This document shows positions 8,568-16,621 of a DNA stretch of 64,000 nt, in pieces. The stretch is from Spartobacteria bacterium (GTDB lineage Bacteria > Verrucomicrobiota > Verrucomicrobiia > Chthoniobacterales > UBA10450), in the NCBI GenBank assembly GCA_003134765.1, contig PLCM01000041.1:186001-250000 (forward strand), in the 5' to 3' direction. Position numbers and translations under genes: made by a program. Positions within the stretch are counted from its first letter, which is position 1. Each line of letters begins with the position of its first letter. The notes beneath the pieces were generated by a model. It was not told the origin of the DNA. It saw only the letters and a list, made by a program, of their open reading frames with translations, and searched no databases.

Positions 8568-8834
8568 CTAGCGACGATAAAGAGCCTGTTTCAGCTCGTG
8601 TGCGTAAGCCGGGTTCAATTCAAACGCTGTCACTGGCATCTCCGCAAGCTGGACTTCGTCGGAGTATGGAACCGATTCGACGAATCCCGCCGACATCAAA
8701 CTATTGAGCGTATCGGTCACATCCTCACTCTCCATGTGAGTCTGGTCCTGGAGCTCGGCTCCCATCATCGCCTCGGTGAAGCCGATCGCGCGCACGATCG
8801 TTGCCTCGCGTCCGCTGAGTTTGATATGCCGCAT
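8568..8834 (-). CDS. Small hypothetical protein, possible winged helix
   Basis: An 88-residue protein I cannot assign. It begins MRHIKLSGREATIVRAIGF and has a predicted helix-rich layout (TEAMMGAELQDQT; ESEDVTDTLNSLMSAGFVES) ending in a short strand pair and a basic helix (ELKQALYRR). The helix-helix-then-strand order and the phrase DVTDTLNSLMSAGFVE resemble the recognition part of winged-helix domains, so a small regulator or adaptor is possible. It lies 50 bases downstream of the epimerase on the same strand and could be the last gene of the scpA-epimerase run. ATG start, with no competing frame on the plus strand that looks coding. Confidence 0.6.
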   Translation of the reverse strand: MRHIKLSGREATIVRAIGFTEAMMGAELQDQTHMESEDVTDTLNSLMSAGFVESVPYSDEVQLAEMPVTAFELNPAYAHELKQALYRR

Positions 8835-8884
8835 GCCATATTTTTAGCAGCTTCCATACCGGCACTTTTCCTCTAATTCCCGCG

Positions 8885-9736
8885 TCAAAAACCGAAACTT
8901 GGGAGAATACTTTCCGTCATTGCCCTTTCGAAAGTTGGATAGCGCGGCTCCCATCCGAGGGCGCGCAATTTTCGATTGCTCACGCGCTTGTTACTATCGC
9001 CGCGCTTGCGTAAGCGAGCTTCGCCGCCCGTCGCCGGCGGCGATTTTTTCAGCCGTAAACTGAGCCATTCGAAGGCGGCGCTCGTTTTGATTGGCTGGTC
9101 GGCGACGACGTTGAAGATTTCGCCCCGACAATCGCGTCGCCGATCCGCCAACAAGAGCAGTGCCCCAACGATGTCATCACCATGGACGTGATTGATGAGC
9201 CGGTCGTTTTCTTCTCGAACCGCCACGCCTTTCAAAAAGCGGGTCAGAAAAAAAGACCGGAGCGGGCCATGAATTCCTCCCAGCCGCACCACCATGCCAC
9301 CGCTTGCCAGCACGTGGTTTTCGGTTGCCCGCAAGATTTTTCCTTTCGCATGGCGCGGCTCGGCCAGACTGTTTTCATCGACCACGCTTTGATCGGTCTG
9401 CGCGTAAACGCTGGTGCTGCTGGTGAAGATCAGGGTCGAACGAGGAAAGGCGTTCAGCAGGTTCGCAGCGCCCTCGAAATACAGCCGGCGATACTGCTCC
9501 TCGTCCCCACCCCGCGAGCTGACGCAGTGGACAACGACATCAAATTCACCGGCCGATCCGGAAACCGCGTCCCAATCCGTCACGTCAACAGAGCGAACGG
9601 CGTAAGGTCGATCGGAAAGTTTCGCGGCGGATTCCTCTGTGGCCGTCCATCCTTCCACGTCCCATCCTCGCTCGTGAAACGCGTTCGCGGCGGCTTCGCC
9701 GACGTAGCCGCAGCCCGCAATCAGAACTCGCGCCAT
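8885..9736 (-). CDS. NAD-dependent epimerase/dehydratase family protein (YeeZ-like)
   Basis: A 283-residue extended short-chain dehydrogenase. The N-terminus holds the Rossmann motif GCGYVG (residues 8-13), VDVTDW follows as the adenine-site strand, and FTSSTSVYAQ is the expected serine region; LINHVHGDDIVGALLLL is the conserved block after the active site. The canonical YxxxK catalytic pair is not clear: the place where it would lie reads HAKGKILRATENHVL. It may therefore bind a nucleotide sugar or act as a non-classical SDR, as YeeZ-like proteins do. The ATG at 9736 overlaps the scpA stop as TGATG, so translation is probably coupled to scpA. A TTG one codon upstream is not needed. Confidence 0.82.
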   Translation of the reverse strand: MARVLIAGCGYVGEAAANAFHERGWDVEGWTATEESAAKLSDRPYAVRSVDVTDWDAVSGSAGEFDVVVHCVSSRGGDEEQYRRLYFEGAANLLNAFPRSTLIFTSSTSVYAQTDQSVVDENSLAEPRHAKGKILRATENHVLASGGMVVRLGGIHGPLRSFFLTRFLKGVAVREENDRLINHVHGDDIVGALLLLADRRRDCRGEIFNVVADQPIKTSAAFEWLSLRLKKSPPATGGEARLRKRGDSNKRVSNRKLRALGWEPRYPTFERAMTESILPSFGF

Positions 9737-10467
9737 CAATTCAGCACCGCGGGCGCGATTTCGATCTCGTCGAAGGGATTGGGCTGCGTAACCCGGACCT
9801 GTTTCAGCCGAATCAGTTCGAGCAATGCCAGGAACGTCACCACGATTTCCACCCGCGACGCCATCTGGGCGAACAACTCGGAAAACTTCAGCGTCGTCCC
9901 GCTGGAAACCTGCCGGAGGATCGATTCGATCTTGTCCGAAACGGTGAAGTGTTCCCCGAAAACTTCCTGCAAATCCTCGCGCGCCTCGACGCGCTTGATC
10001 ACCGTCTGGAGCGCGTTGATCAACTGGAAAATTCCGACTTCTCCCAGCGGCAGAGGCGCGCTCGCGAAATCGGAGGGCGCGAGTCCCGTCCGTGCGAAAA
10101 TCCGTTCCTGCTCGAGCGCGCGGACTTGCAATTGGGCCGCCGCTTCCTTGAACTTCTTGTACTCGATGAGCTGGCGAATCAGGTCCCAGCGCGGGTCATC
10201 CTCGGCGGCATCTTCGTCCGGTGGCTGTTGGTCGACCGGCAACAGGCTGCGGCTTTTCAAGTAGATCAGGTTCGCCGCCATCACGATGAACTCGCCCGCG
10301 ATATCGATGTTCAATTCCTGGAACGCCTGGAGATATTCGAGGTATTGGCTCGTGATCCGTTCGAGGGAGATGTCGTAGATATCGATCTCGTCGCGCTTGA
10401 TCAGATAAAGCAGGAGATCGAGCGGCCCTTCAAAGACCTCGAGCTTGACCTTGTAATCCGTTTCCAT
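9736..10467 (-). CDS. scpA: Segregation and condensation protein A
   Basis: ScpA is the kleisin that bridges the SMC ATPase dimer and works with ScpB to condense and segregate the chromosome. The 243-residue product has the diagnostic N-terminus YKVKLEVFEGPLDLLLYLIKRDEIDIYDISLERITSQYLEYL and the block AGEFIVMAANLIYLKSRSLLP. A C-terminal winged-helix half follows (SFLALLELIRLKQVRVTQPNPFDEIEI). Length and domain order match the family (about 240-280 residues). Its stop overlaps the next gene's start (TGATG). scpB, often the neighbour, is not here; the epimerase takes that position. Confidence 0.93.
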   Translation of the reverse strand: METDYKVKLEVFEGPLDLLLYLIKRDEIDIYDISLERITSQYLEYLQAFQELNIDIAGEFIVMAANLIYLKSRSLLPVDQQPPDEDAAEDDPRWDLIRQLIEYKKFKEAAAQLQVRALEQERIFARTGLAPSDFASAPLPLGEVGIFQLINALQTVIKRVEAREDLQEVFGEHFTVSDKIESILRQVSSGTTLKFSELFAQMASRVEIVVTFLALLELIRLKQVRVTQPNPFDEIEIAPAVLN

Positions 10468-10522
10468 GCGGGCGGCAATTTTACGGGCCGCCGCCAGGAA
10501 AGTAAACCGCGCCGCGGACGTT

Positions 10523-11647
10523 CTACCGTTCGACGATTTCTCTGCGGTGGATCCAGACGCTGTTCACGATGCCGAGACCGAACATGATCATGAGCACGAA
10601 GGAGCCGCTATAACTGATGAGCGGCAGCGGCACACCGGTGATCGGCAGCAGGGAAATCGTCATCCCGATGTTCTGAAAGATGTGGGTGAAAATGAGGGAC
10701 GTGATTCCTATGACCAGAAGCAAACCGAACTGGTCACCGGCGAAAAAGGCGACGAAAAGACAGGTCAGCAAAAGCAGACCGAAAGCGCTGATCAGGAACA
10801 TTCCGCCCACGAAACCCCATTGCTCGCCGATGGCGGAGAAGATGTAGTCGTTGTGGACAGCGGTCGCGGGTAGGAAACCCATCTCGATCTGGGTGTTCGG
10901 CGCCTTGAACCCTTTTCCGGACCAGCCGCCGGAGCCGATCGCAATGAGGGATTGGTTGATCGCCCAGGCTGCGCCCTGTTTGTCGATCTCGGGATTGATG
11001 AACGCGGTGATGCGCTCCTGCTGATACGGTTTCAGGCCAAGATTGATCGCAATCGGGATGAATGCAGCCACGATCAGGACAATGCAGAGCAGGTAACGCA
11101 GCGGGATCCCGCCGACAAAAAGCAAGGCGAGGAGGACCGGGCCCCAAATGATGGTTTCGCCAAGATCGGGCTGCAGCATGATGAGCAAACAGGGCGCCCC
11201 GACGATCACGCCGCAGAGCAGGAGCCGCAGCATGGGGTGCAGGTCGCGAAACTGGTTGTGGCTGAGAAAGAGCGAGAGGACCATGATGCCCGCCACAACG
11301 GCAAGCTGGGCCGGTTGAAAATTGATCGGCCCGATGTGCAGCCAGCTCCGCGCTCCGTAAACTTTCGAGCCGATGAATTTCGTCAGGACGAGGAAGACGA
11401 TGCCGGCGAGATACATCGGCAGCGCGCCCCACCGGACCCAGCGGTAATCGATCAGGCTGGTGACCATGAACGCGAGAAAGCCGACCGCGACCCAATTGGC
11501 CTGCTTACGCCAGAACTCTGTCGCAACCGAGTCCTCGCGCATATAGGTCGCACTGTAGATGGCGACGACCCCGAAGATGGCGAGGGCGAGCATCGTCAAA
11601 AGCAGCACCCAATTGAGGCCCAGCAATTTTCGCAGCAGTGGAGTCAT
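10523..11647 (-). CDS. rodA: Rod shape-determining protein RodA (SEDS peptidoglycan glycosyltransferase)
   Basis: A 374-residue polytopic membrane protein of the SEDS family, which polymerises lipid II in the elongasome with a class B penicillin-binding protein. About ten membrane segments are visible. The family signature near the C-terminus is clear: FQNIGMTISLLPITGVPLPLISYSGS. An earlier conserved block is LQPDLGETIIWGPVLLALLFVGG, where the aspartate belongs to the catalytic cavity. The N-terminus (LLGLNWVLLLTMLALAIFGVVAIYSAT) is RodA-like. No mreB, mreC or mrd genes are adjacent, so it stands alone, separated by about 55 bases from scpA downstream. Confidence 0.93.
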   Translation of the reverse strand: MTPLLRKLLGLNWVLLLTMLALAIFGVVAIYSATYMREDSVATEFWRKQANWVAVGFLAFMVTSLIDYRWVRWGALPMYLAGIVFLVLTKFIGSKVYGARSWLHIGPINFQPAQLAVVAGIMVLSLFLSHNQFRDLHPMLRLLLCGVIVGAPCLLIMLQPDLGETIIWGPVLLALLFVGGIPLRYLLCIVLIVAAFIPIAINLGLKPYQQERITAFINPEIDKQGAAWAINQSLIAIGSGGWSGKGFKAPNTQIEMGFLPATAVHNDYIFSAIGEQWGFVGGMFLISAFGLLLLTCLFVAFFAGDQFGLLLVIGITSLIFTHIFQNIGMTISLLPITGVPLPLISYSGSFVLMIMFGLGIVNSVWIHRREIVER

Positions 11648-11798
11648 GGTGAATTAGAGCGCGGCGGGATTATAACCGCACTCCGATTCGCCGTAAAATC
11701 GCGATCTTAGGAAAGAGAGAGCTGCGATTGTCTCGGAGGCCCCGGGCGATGATATTTCGCGCCATACGGTAAAAATAACAACTCTTAAACGTCTAATT

Positions 11799-11827
11799 TT
11801 GTGAGCTTTAAGCTGAATAAAAATAAT
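11799..11827 (+). promoter_or_regulatory. Candidate sigma70-type promoter for the SprT-like gene
   Basis: TTGTGA at 11799-11804, a 17-base spacer, then AATAAT at 11822-11827, in an AT-rich patch (about 11770-11830) that stands out in a GC-rich window. It points toward the gene starting at 11909. The patch is shared with the divergent rodA gene. This is pattern matching only. Confidence 0.35.
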
Positions 11828-11908
11828 CAGCGCACTTACTTGTGAAGGCCTTCCCACATCGATTAAAATGTGGTGAAGCTGGGACGATTTAAAAACCGAG
11901 GGAAGATC

Positions 11909-12361
11909 ATGGCCAAGAAGACCAAAAGGAAAATCGCCCACCCGAAATGGCCGATGCAGCGGCAGCTCAATCTGCAGCACGAAGGAAAGTATTTTGATCT
12001 GCGGGGAAATTTCGATCGTTTGAACGAACGTTTTTTCCGGGGACGGCTGCGCGGTTACAAAGTGATGTGGGGCCGCAAACGGAAGCGGCGGCCGAAAGAA
12101 TATTTTATTTTCGGCACCATCCAGGAAGAAGATCGCGTGATCCGGATCAATCCACTTTTGGACCAGCCGTTCGTTCCGCCGTGGTTCCTCCGTTACATTC
12201 TTTATCACGAAATGCTGCACGCCGTGGTGCCGGACGAACCCGGGGCAAATGGACGACGCCGGGTCCATACCGAACTTTTTTACGAACGCGAGCGGGAGTT
12301 CCCCGGTTATCGCCGGGCCCGGCGCTGGGAGGAGGACAATCTCGCGCGGTTTTTGCGGTAG
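11909..12361 (+). CDS. SprT-like zinc metalloprotease domain protein
   Basis: A 150-residue protein of the SprT-like (gluzincin) group. The zinc-binding motif is HEMLH at residues 100-104 inside RYILYHEMLHAVVP, and a likely third ligand is H120 in RRRVHTELFY. The N-terminal part (NFDRLNERFFRGRLRGYKVMWGRKRKRR) fits the SprT-like start, where a substrate-binding region precedes the active helix. SprT/Spartan relatives in other organisms cleave DNA-protein crosslinks, but the short bacterial forms are uncharacterised. The ATG at 11909 follows a GAGGGA element and begins MAKKTKRK; a GTG at 11870 is possible. The gene is monocistronic and divergent from rodA. A basic tail suggests nucleic-acid contact, which is inference. 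Confidence 0.78.
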   Translation: MAKKTKRKIAHPKWPMQRQLNLQHEGKYFDLRGNFDRLNERFFRGRLRGYKVMWGRKRKRRPKEYFIFGTIQEEDRVIRINPLLDQPFVPPWFLRYILYHEMLHAVVPDEPGANGRRRVHTELFYEREREFPGYRRARRWEEDNLARFLR

Positions 12362-12382
12362 AACGATGTTGAGGGGAGTTGC

Positions 12383-12446
12383 TGTAGCCGGGGTCGGTGA
12401 CCCCGGTCGAAAGACGAGGCGGCCGGGATTACCGATCCCGGCTACA
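12383..12446. repeat. Dispersed hairpin repeat, family 2 (copy 1)
   Basis: TGTAGCCGGGGTCGGTGACC at 12383 and its inverted counterpart ending GATCCCGGCTACA at 12446 flank a short spacer. Each arm also contains its own small palindrome (GGTCGGTGACC; GATTACCGATC). It lies between the convergent SprT-like gene and the YbbR-like gene. Related copies are at 55872-55940 and 60952-60976. Confidence 0.8.
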
Positions 12447-12453
12447 ACCAAAA

Positions 12454-12603
12454 TCAGCGGCGGTCCGGAGCCGTCACCTCGATGGGCGTATCAAACGGCG
12501 AGAGTGTCGTTGCGACGTTCTTCTTGATCAGGTACCAGAGCGTCGTCGCGAGCAGGAGGGAGACTAACTTCGCGCGCCAATTGTTCAGGATCAGTTTCTT
12601 CAT
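12454..12603 (-). CDS. Mini YbbR/CdaR-like single-span membrane protein
   Basis: A 49-residue frame from an ATG at 12603. It reads MKKLILNNWRAKLVSLLLAT, continues TLWYLIKKNVATTLSPFDTP and ends APDRR. The amphipathic start followed by one membrane segment, and a tail that starts the way a YbbR domain begins, resemble the N-terminus of CdaR, the membrane partner of the diadenylate cyclase CdaA. Full CdaR has several YbbR domains; here only the anchor and a stub remain. The first 113 bases lie inside the 3' end of cdaA in another frame, and both coding readings look protein-like. It could be a genuine minimal CdaA partner or the remnant of a longer cdaR. Confidence is limited by the length and overlap. 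Confidence 0.55.
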   Translation of the reverse strand: MKKLILNNWRAKLVSLLLATTLWYLIKKNVATTLSPFDTPIEVTAPDRR

Positions 12604-13366
12604 AAGCCCCTTGGAGCAACAGTTCGCCGATGCGTTTTTGGAATGATTCCGGAGTGAAGTTTCGTTCGATTCGCCGCCGGTGACAGATGGAAATCCCGCC
12701 GGTTTCTTCCGAGACGACAACGGCAATCGCGTCCGATTCCTCGGTGATGCCGAGGCCGGCGCGGTGCCGCAGACCGAGACTTCGATCGAGCGTTTCGCGC
12801 TGGCTCACCGGGAAAATGCAGGCGGCCGCCGCAATCCGGCCATTCCGGATGATCACGCCGCCATCGTGGAGCGCGGCTTTCGGATGGAAAATGGTGAGGA
12901 GGAGCTCGACGGAAAAATGCGAATCGATGATGACGCCCGTTTCCTCGTAAACGCGGATCGAGGTATCGCGCTCGATCGCGATCAGCGCGCCGAACTGCTT
13001 GTTTGCCAGTTGCGTCACGGCTTCCGCGATGTCGTGGACGGTCTCGCGCTTCTCGCTCGTGAGGGAGAAAATCGGATGGCCGCCCAGCGCGGCCAGGCCG
13101 CGACGCAATTCCGGCTGAAAAATCACCACGAGCGCAACGGCCAGAAAGACCGAGAAGCTGCGGATGATCCACCCGATGACGACGAGGTTCAGCAACTGCG
13201 AGATCAGGGTCAGGGTCAGGAAAACGATCGCCAGGCCGGTGAGGACTTTGGCGCCGCGAGTCCCACGAAAATAAAGGTAGCCGTAATAAATCCCGACACT
13301 CAGGAGGATGATCTCAATGAAACTGCGCCAGCGCTCGACCCAGAACTGGAGGATTTGCTGCATCAT
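12491..13366 (-). CDS. cdaA: Diadenylate cyclase CdaA
   Basis: CdaA makes cyclic di-AMP from two ATP at the membrane. The 291-residue product has three N-terminal membrane segments (about 17-31, 40-60 and 62-82), then the DisA_N catalytic domain. The two active-site motifs are present: LHDGG at 166-170 (the usual form is DGA) and RHRAGLGITEESDA at 200-213. The C-terminal 60 residues are charged and variable. The start overlaps the folP stop by four bases (ATGA), giving a coupled folP-cdaA pair; folP beside cdaA is also seen in Bacteroidota. The 3' end overlaps the small YbbR-like gene by 113 bases. c-di-AMP usually controls potassium and osmotic balance and cell-wall homeostasis. Confidence 0.94.
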   Translation of the reverse strand: MMQQILQFWVERWRSFIEIILLSVGIYYGYLYFRGTRGAKVLTGLAIVFLTLTLISQLLNLVVIGWIIRSFSVFLAVALVVIFQPELRRGLAALGGHPIFSLTSEKRETVHDIAEAVTQLANKQFGALIAIERDTSIRVYEETGVIIDSHFSVELLLTIFHPKAALHDGGVIIRNGRIAAAACIFPVSQRETLDRSLGLRHRAGLGITEESDAIAVVVSEETGGISICHRRRIERNFTPESFQKRIGELLLQGAYEETDPEQLAREVSLPPARDDALVPDQEERRNDTLAV

Positions 13367-14214
13367 TTCGCTGCTTCCAAAAGTGCTTCGGTGACCCGCA
13401 AGGCGGCCACGTTTTCTTTGACGTCATGCACGCGCAAAACATTCGCACCGCGCTCGCGCAGCATCGCCGTGAACGCAAGGGTGGGCGCGAGCCGGTCCTC
13501 CATTGCGTTCGAGCCGATCATTTTGCCAAGGGAAGACTTGCGCGACACGCCGACGACCAGGGGCCGATCATGAATCCGGAGACGCGCCAGATTGCCGAGC
13601 AGCGACAGATTGTGCCCAACCGTTTTCCCAAATCCGATGCCCGGATCGAACGCGATGGCCATGGAATCAATTCCGCACTCTAGGGCCCGGTCATATTGTT
13701 GTCGAAAAAAATTAGTCACTTCGCCCACGACATCTTCATAGTGCGGAGCGGCTTGCATCGTCCGCGGGGTGCCCTGCATGTGCATGATGATGAAGGCGGC
13801 GCCCCTTTCCGCCACGCGCGCCATCATTTCCGGGTCGGCGCGACCGCCCGTGACGTCATTGACGATGGATGCTCCCGCCGCCAGGGCAGCGCGCGCGACG
13901 GCGGCCTTCGCAGTGTCGATTGAGATAAAGGCCGAAACGCTCTCCCTCAGTTGTTCGATGACCGAAATGACGCGCGCCAGTTCTTCGTCGGTCGAAACGG
14001 CTTCCGCCCCCGGTCGGGTGGACTCGCCCCCGACATCAATGATTTGCGCACCCTCCGCCGCCATGCGCATTCCCTGGGCGACAGCTCTTTCCGGGGTGAA
14101 AAATCGGCCGCCGTCCGAGAAAGAATCGGGCGTCACATTTAGCACGCCCATGATCATGGCGCGCTCGGCCAGATCGACCGCGCGGCCGTCAATCTTCCAG
14201 AGTATCCCACCCAT
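13363..14214 (-). CDS. folP: Dihydropteroate synthase
   Basis: FolP joins 7,8-dihydropterin pyrophosphate with p-aminobenzoate to give dihydropteroate in folate synthesis, and is the sulfonamide target. The 283-residue product carries the standard motifs: IMGVLNVTPDSFSDGG (about 21-36), DVGGESTRPGA (about 65-75), SIDTAKAAVARAALAAGASIVNDVTGG, the DPGIGFGKT loop and GVSRKSSLG. The ATG at 14214 starts MGGILWKIDGRAV. A longer frame to 14394 is translated hairpin repeat (it contains ACLGSLPRRSVTCRVAS) and is rejected. The stop overlaps cdaA by four bases. The divergent neighbour is rnr, with a repeat between them. Confidence 0.94.
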   Translation of the reverse strand: MGGILWKIDGRAVDLAERAMIMGVLNVTPDSFSDGGRFFTPERAVAQGMRMAAEGAQIIDVGGESTRPGAEAVSTDEELARVISVIEQLRESVSAFISIDTAKAAVARAALAAGASIVNDVTGGRADPEMMARVAERGAAFIIMHMQGTPRTMQAAPHYEDVVGEVTNFFRQQYDRALECGIDSMAIAFDPGIGFGKTVGHNLSLLGNLARLRIHDRPLVVGVSRKSSLGKMIGSNAMEDRLAPTLAFTAMLRERGANVLRVHDVKENVAALRVTEALLEAAK

Positions 14215-14257
14215 CAAGGGTGAGACTATCACGGAGCGCAGGTTATTCGATTCTGGA

Positions 14258-14368
14258 GAGCGCAGGCTGCCAGCCTGCAGTTGCCGGCAACACCTTCGCG
14301 AAGCGACCCGACAGGTAACGCTGCGTCTCGGCAAGCTGCCGAGACATGCAGGCTGGCAGCCTGCGCTC
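14258..14368. repeat. Long inverted repeat between folP and rnr (family 3)
   Basis: Arms of 22 bases at 14258-14279 (GAGCGCAGGCTGCCAGCCTG core) and 14347-14368 (its complement) enclose about 67 bases. Each arm contains the palindrome AGGCTGCCAGCCT. It fills most of the divergent intergenic space, so folP and rnr promoters must lie beside or within it. Confidence 0.8.
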
Positions 14369-14428
14369 CCCAAGAAAATTGCGCTCGTGCGCAACCGACT
14401 TCGCGCGGAGATTGACCGCTTGGCAATC

Positions 14429-16606
14429 GTGAAATCTGAAACAACTCAACTGCGCGAACAAATCCTGCGCGTCCTCAGCGCGCCCAAATACCGGCCGCTC
14501 GATAAAGACGAGCTGGCAAAAGTTCTCGGCCGGAAGAGCGGAGTGCGGATGGGTTTGAACGAGGTCCTGCGTCAGCTCGAGCAGTCCGGGGAAATCGCAC
14601 GCATCCGCAAGAATCGCTATGTGCTTCCGGCGGAGGCGGACCTCGTCACCGGAACATTGCATGTGCACCAGGCCGGCTTCGCTTTCCTGCCGCGCGAAAA
14701 GCCGGGCGAACAGGATCTCTACATCTCGGCCGAGAATACCGGCACGGCGATGCACGGCGACAAGGTCGTGGCGCGAATCACGCGGGATGACCGTTACGCC
14801 CGCGCCAAGGGCCGGGATCGCGCGGAAGGCCGCGTCATTCGGATCCTCGAGCGAGCGCATGATTCGATCGTGGGCACGCTCGAGCAATCGAAGAATTTCT
14901 TCTACGTCGTCCCGGACGATCCGCGCATCGTCCACAACGTTTACGTCCAGGTCCCGCCGCAGCCGCCGTTGCCGAAAACCCCTGACCGCGGCGACAAGGT
15001 GGTCGTTCGGCTCGAGCCCTGGGAATCGCGCCACGTCAATCCCGAAGGCCAGATCGTCGAGGTGCTTGGGCCCAGCTCCGCGCCTGGCGTGGACATGCTT
15101 TCGATCATTCGGAAATATCATCTCCCCACCGAATTTCCGAAGGCGGTCCTGGAGGAGGCACACCAAATCCCCGAAACGGTCGCGGAGGAAATGTTCGCGG
15201 GCCGCGAGGATTTGCGCACCAAATTCATTGTCACGATCGACCCCGATGACGCGCGCGATTTCGACGACGCCATCGACGTCGAGCGAATTCCCGGCGGCGG
15301 CTGGCGGCTGGGCGTGCACATCGCGGACGTGTCCGCGTACGTAAAACCCCTCAGCGCCCTCGATCGCGAAGCCTACAAGCGCGGGAACAGCGTTTATCTT
15401 CCAGACCGCGTCATCCCGATGCTGCCGGAGCGCCTGAGCAACGGCGTTTGCAGCCTCAATCCGGACGTGAACAGGCTCACGCATTCCGTCTTCCTGGAGT
15501 TTTCGAAAGATGGACGGACGAAAAGCGCGCGCTTCGGCCGGACCGTGATCCGCAGTGCCCGCCGCCTGACCTATCGCGAAGCCTATGCGATTCTCAAGGC
15601 GCCGCCTAACGACCAATTAGGTGAGCGCCTCCACGTCGCCTGGGAACTGGCCTCGCTCCTGCGCAAAAATCGATTCAAGGATGGTTCGCTCGATCTTGAT
15701 TTCCCAGAGGTGAAAGTGAGGCTGGACGCGGAGGGCAAGCCAATCCGGCTCGAACGGATCGAAAACGATGAGTCGCATCAATTGGTCGAGGAATTCATGC
15801 TGGCGGCGAATGAAGCCGTCGCGCGCGAATTGAAGAACCGCATGGTCCCGACGGTTTATCGCGTTCACGAAGATCCCGATCCACAGAGACTCGCCGAATA
15901 CCGGGAATTGATCCTGAGCTATAACTACAAGGTCGGCGACCTGACCAAACGGACGGAGCTTCAGCGGTTGCTGGCTTCGCTCGCCGGAAAACCGGAGGAA
16001 CAGGCATTGAAGATTGGCCTGTTAAAAAGCCTGAAGCGCGCCCGGTATGCTCCCCAGCCGTTCGGACATTACGGTCTCGCCAAGAATAACTACACCCATT
16101 TCACGAGCCCGATCCGGCGTTATGCGGACCTGGTGGTGCATCGCGGGCTCGCCGAGCGCGACCAATCACGCCGCGCCCGGACTGACATGGGTCAGATTAC
16201 CGCCACGGCCGAACACATCTCCGACACCGAACGGGTCGCAGCGGAGGCGGAGATGGATGGCGTGAAGATGAAAAAACTCGAATTTTTCCAACGCCAGCTG
16301 GACGCGCGCGATCCCCAGGTTTTTCGAGCCACGGTGCTCGAGGTAAAGAACTTCGGGTTGCTCGTGGAGCTGCCGGACGTTCTCCTTACCGGCCTTGTCC
16401 ATGTTTCATCGCTCACGGACGATTTCTATAGGTTCGACGCGGCCCAGCGAAGATTGATCGGCCGGCAATCGCGCCGCCGGTTTTCGGTGGGCGACACACT
16501 CCGCGTCTTTGTCGCACGGGTCGACACGTTCAAGCGCCAGGTGGATTTCGCCATCGCCGACGAACAGCCGGCCAAGCCAAGACCATCGCAAAGGCGACGA
16601 CGGTAG
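14429..16606 (+). CDS. rnr: Ribonuclease R (RNB-family 3'-5' exoribonuclease)
   Basis: RNase R degrades structured RNA from the 3' end. The product of about 725 residues shows all family parts in order: an N-terminal winged helix (LREQILRVLSAPKYRPLDKDELAKVLG), cold-shock domains (GTLHVHQAGFAFLPRE), the RNB catalytic domain with DPDDARDFDDAIDVERI (metal-binding aspartates) and GNSVYLPDRVIPMLPERLSNGVCSL, and a C-terminal S1 domain (FRATVLEVKNFGLLVELPDVLLTGLVHVSSL) followed by a short basic tail. No ATG suits the N-terminus; the GTG at 14429 (VKSETTQLREQ) is my choice, with a TTG three codons upstream as an alternative. The long frame extending back to 13769 is a shadow of folP and the repeat. 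Confidence 0.92.
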   Translation: MKSETTQLREQILRVLSAPKYRPLDKDELAKVLGRKSGVRMGLNEVLRQLEQSGEIARIRKNRYVLPAEADLVTGTLHVHQAGFAFLPREKPGEQDLYISAENTGTAMHGDKVVARITRDDRYARAKGRDRAEGRVIRILERAHDSIVGTLEQSKNFFYVVPDDPRIVHNVYVQVPPQPPLPKTPDRGDKVVVRLEPWESRHVNPEGQIVEVLGPSSAPGVDMLSIIRKYHLPTEFPKAVLEEAHQIPETVAEEMFAGREDLRTKFIVTIDPDDARDFDDAIDVERIPGGGWRLGVHIADVSAYVKPLSALDREAYKRGNSVYLPDRVIPMLPERLSNGVCSLNPDVNRLTHSVFLEFSKDGRTKSARFGRTVIRSARRLTYREAYAILKAPPNDQLGERLHVAWELASLLRKNRFKDGSLDLDFPEVKVRLDAEGKPIRLERIENDESHQLVEEFMLAANEAVARELKNRMVPTVYRVHEDPDPQRLAEYRELILSYNYKVGDLTKRTELQRLLASLAGKPEEQALKIGLLKSLKRARYAPQPFGHYGLAKNNYTHFTSPIRRYADLVVHRGLAERDQSRRARTDMGQITATAEHISDTERVAAEAEMDGVKMKKLEFFQRQLDARDPQVFRATVLEVKNFGLLVELPDVLLTGLVHVSSLTDDFYRFDAAQRRLIGRQSRRRFSVGDTLRVFVARVDTFKRQVDFAIADEQPAKPRPSQRRRR

Positions 16607-16621
16607 CTGGCGGTGCCAAGG

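Noticed and set aside
11654-12451. 265-codon open frame on the minus strand
   Set aside because: Antisense to the SprT-like gene and part of a repeat; the HEMLH protein on the plus strand is the better coding choice.
14215-14394. N-terminal extension of folP
   Set aside because: It is translated inverted repeat and not part of the family; the ATG at 14214 starts just before conserved sequence.
13769-14428. Long N-terminal extension of rnr
   Set aside because: It translates the antisense of folP and the repeat; the family start is near 14429.
14243-15616. 457-codon open frame on the minus strand
   Set aside because: Antisense to rnr, whose domains are unmistakable; the frame also runs into the hairpin repeat.
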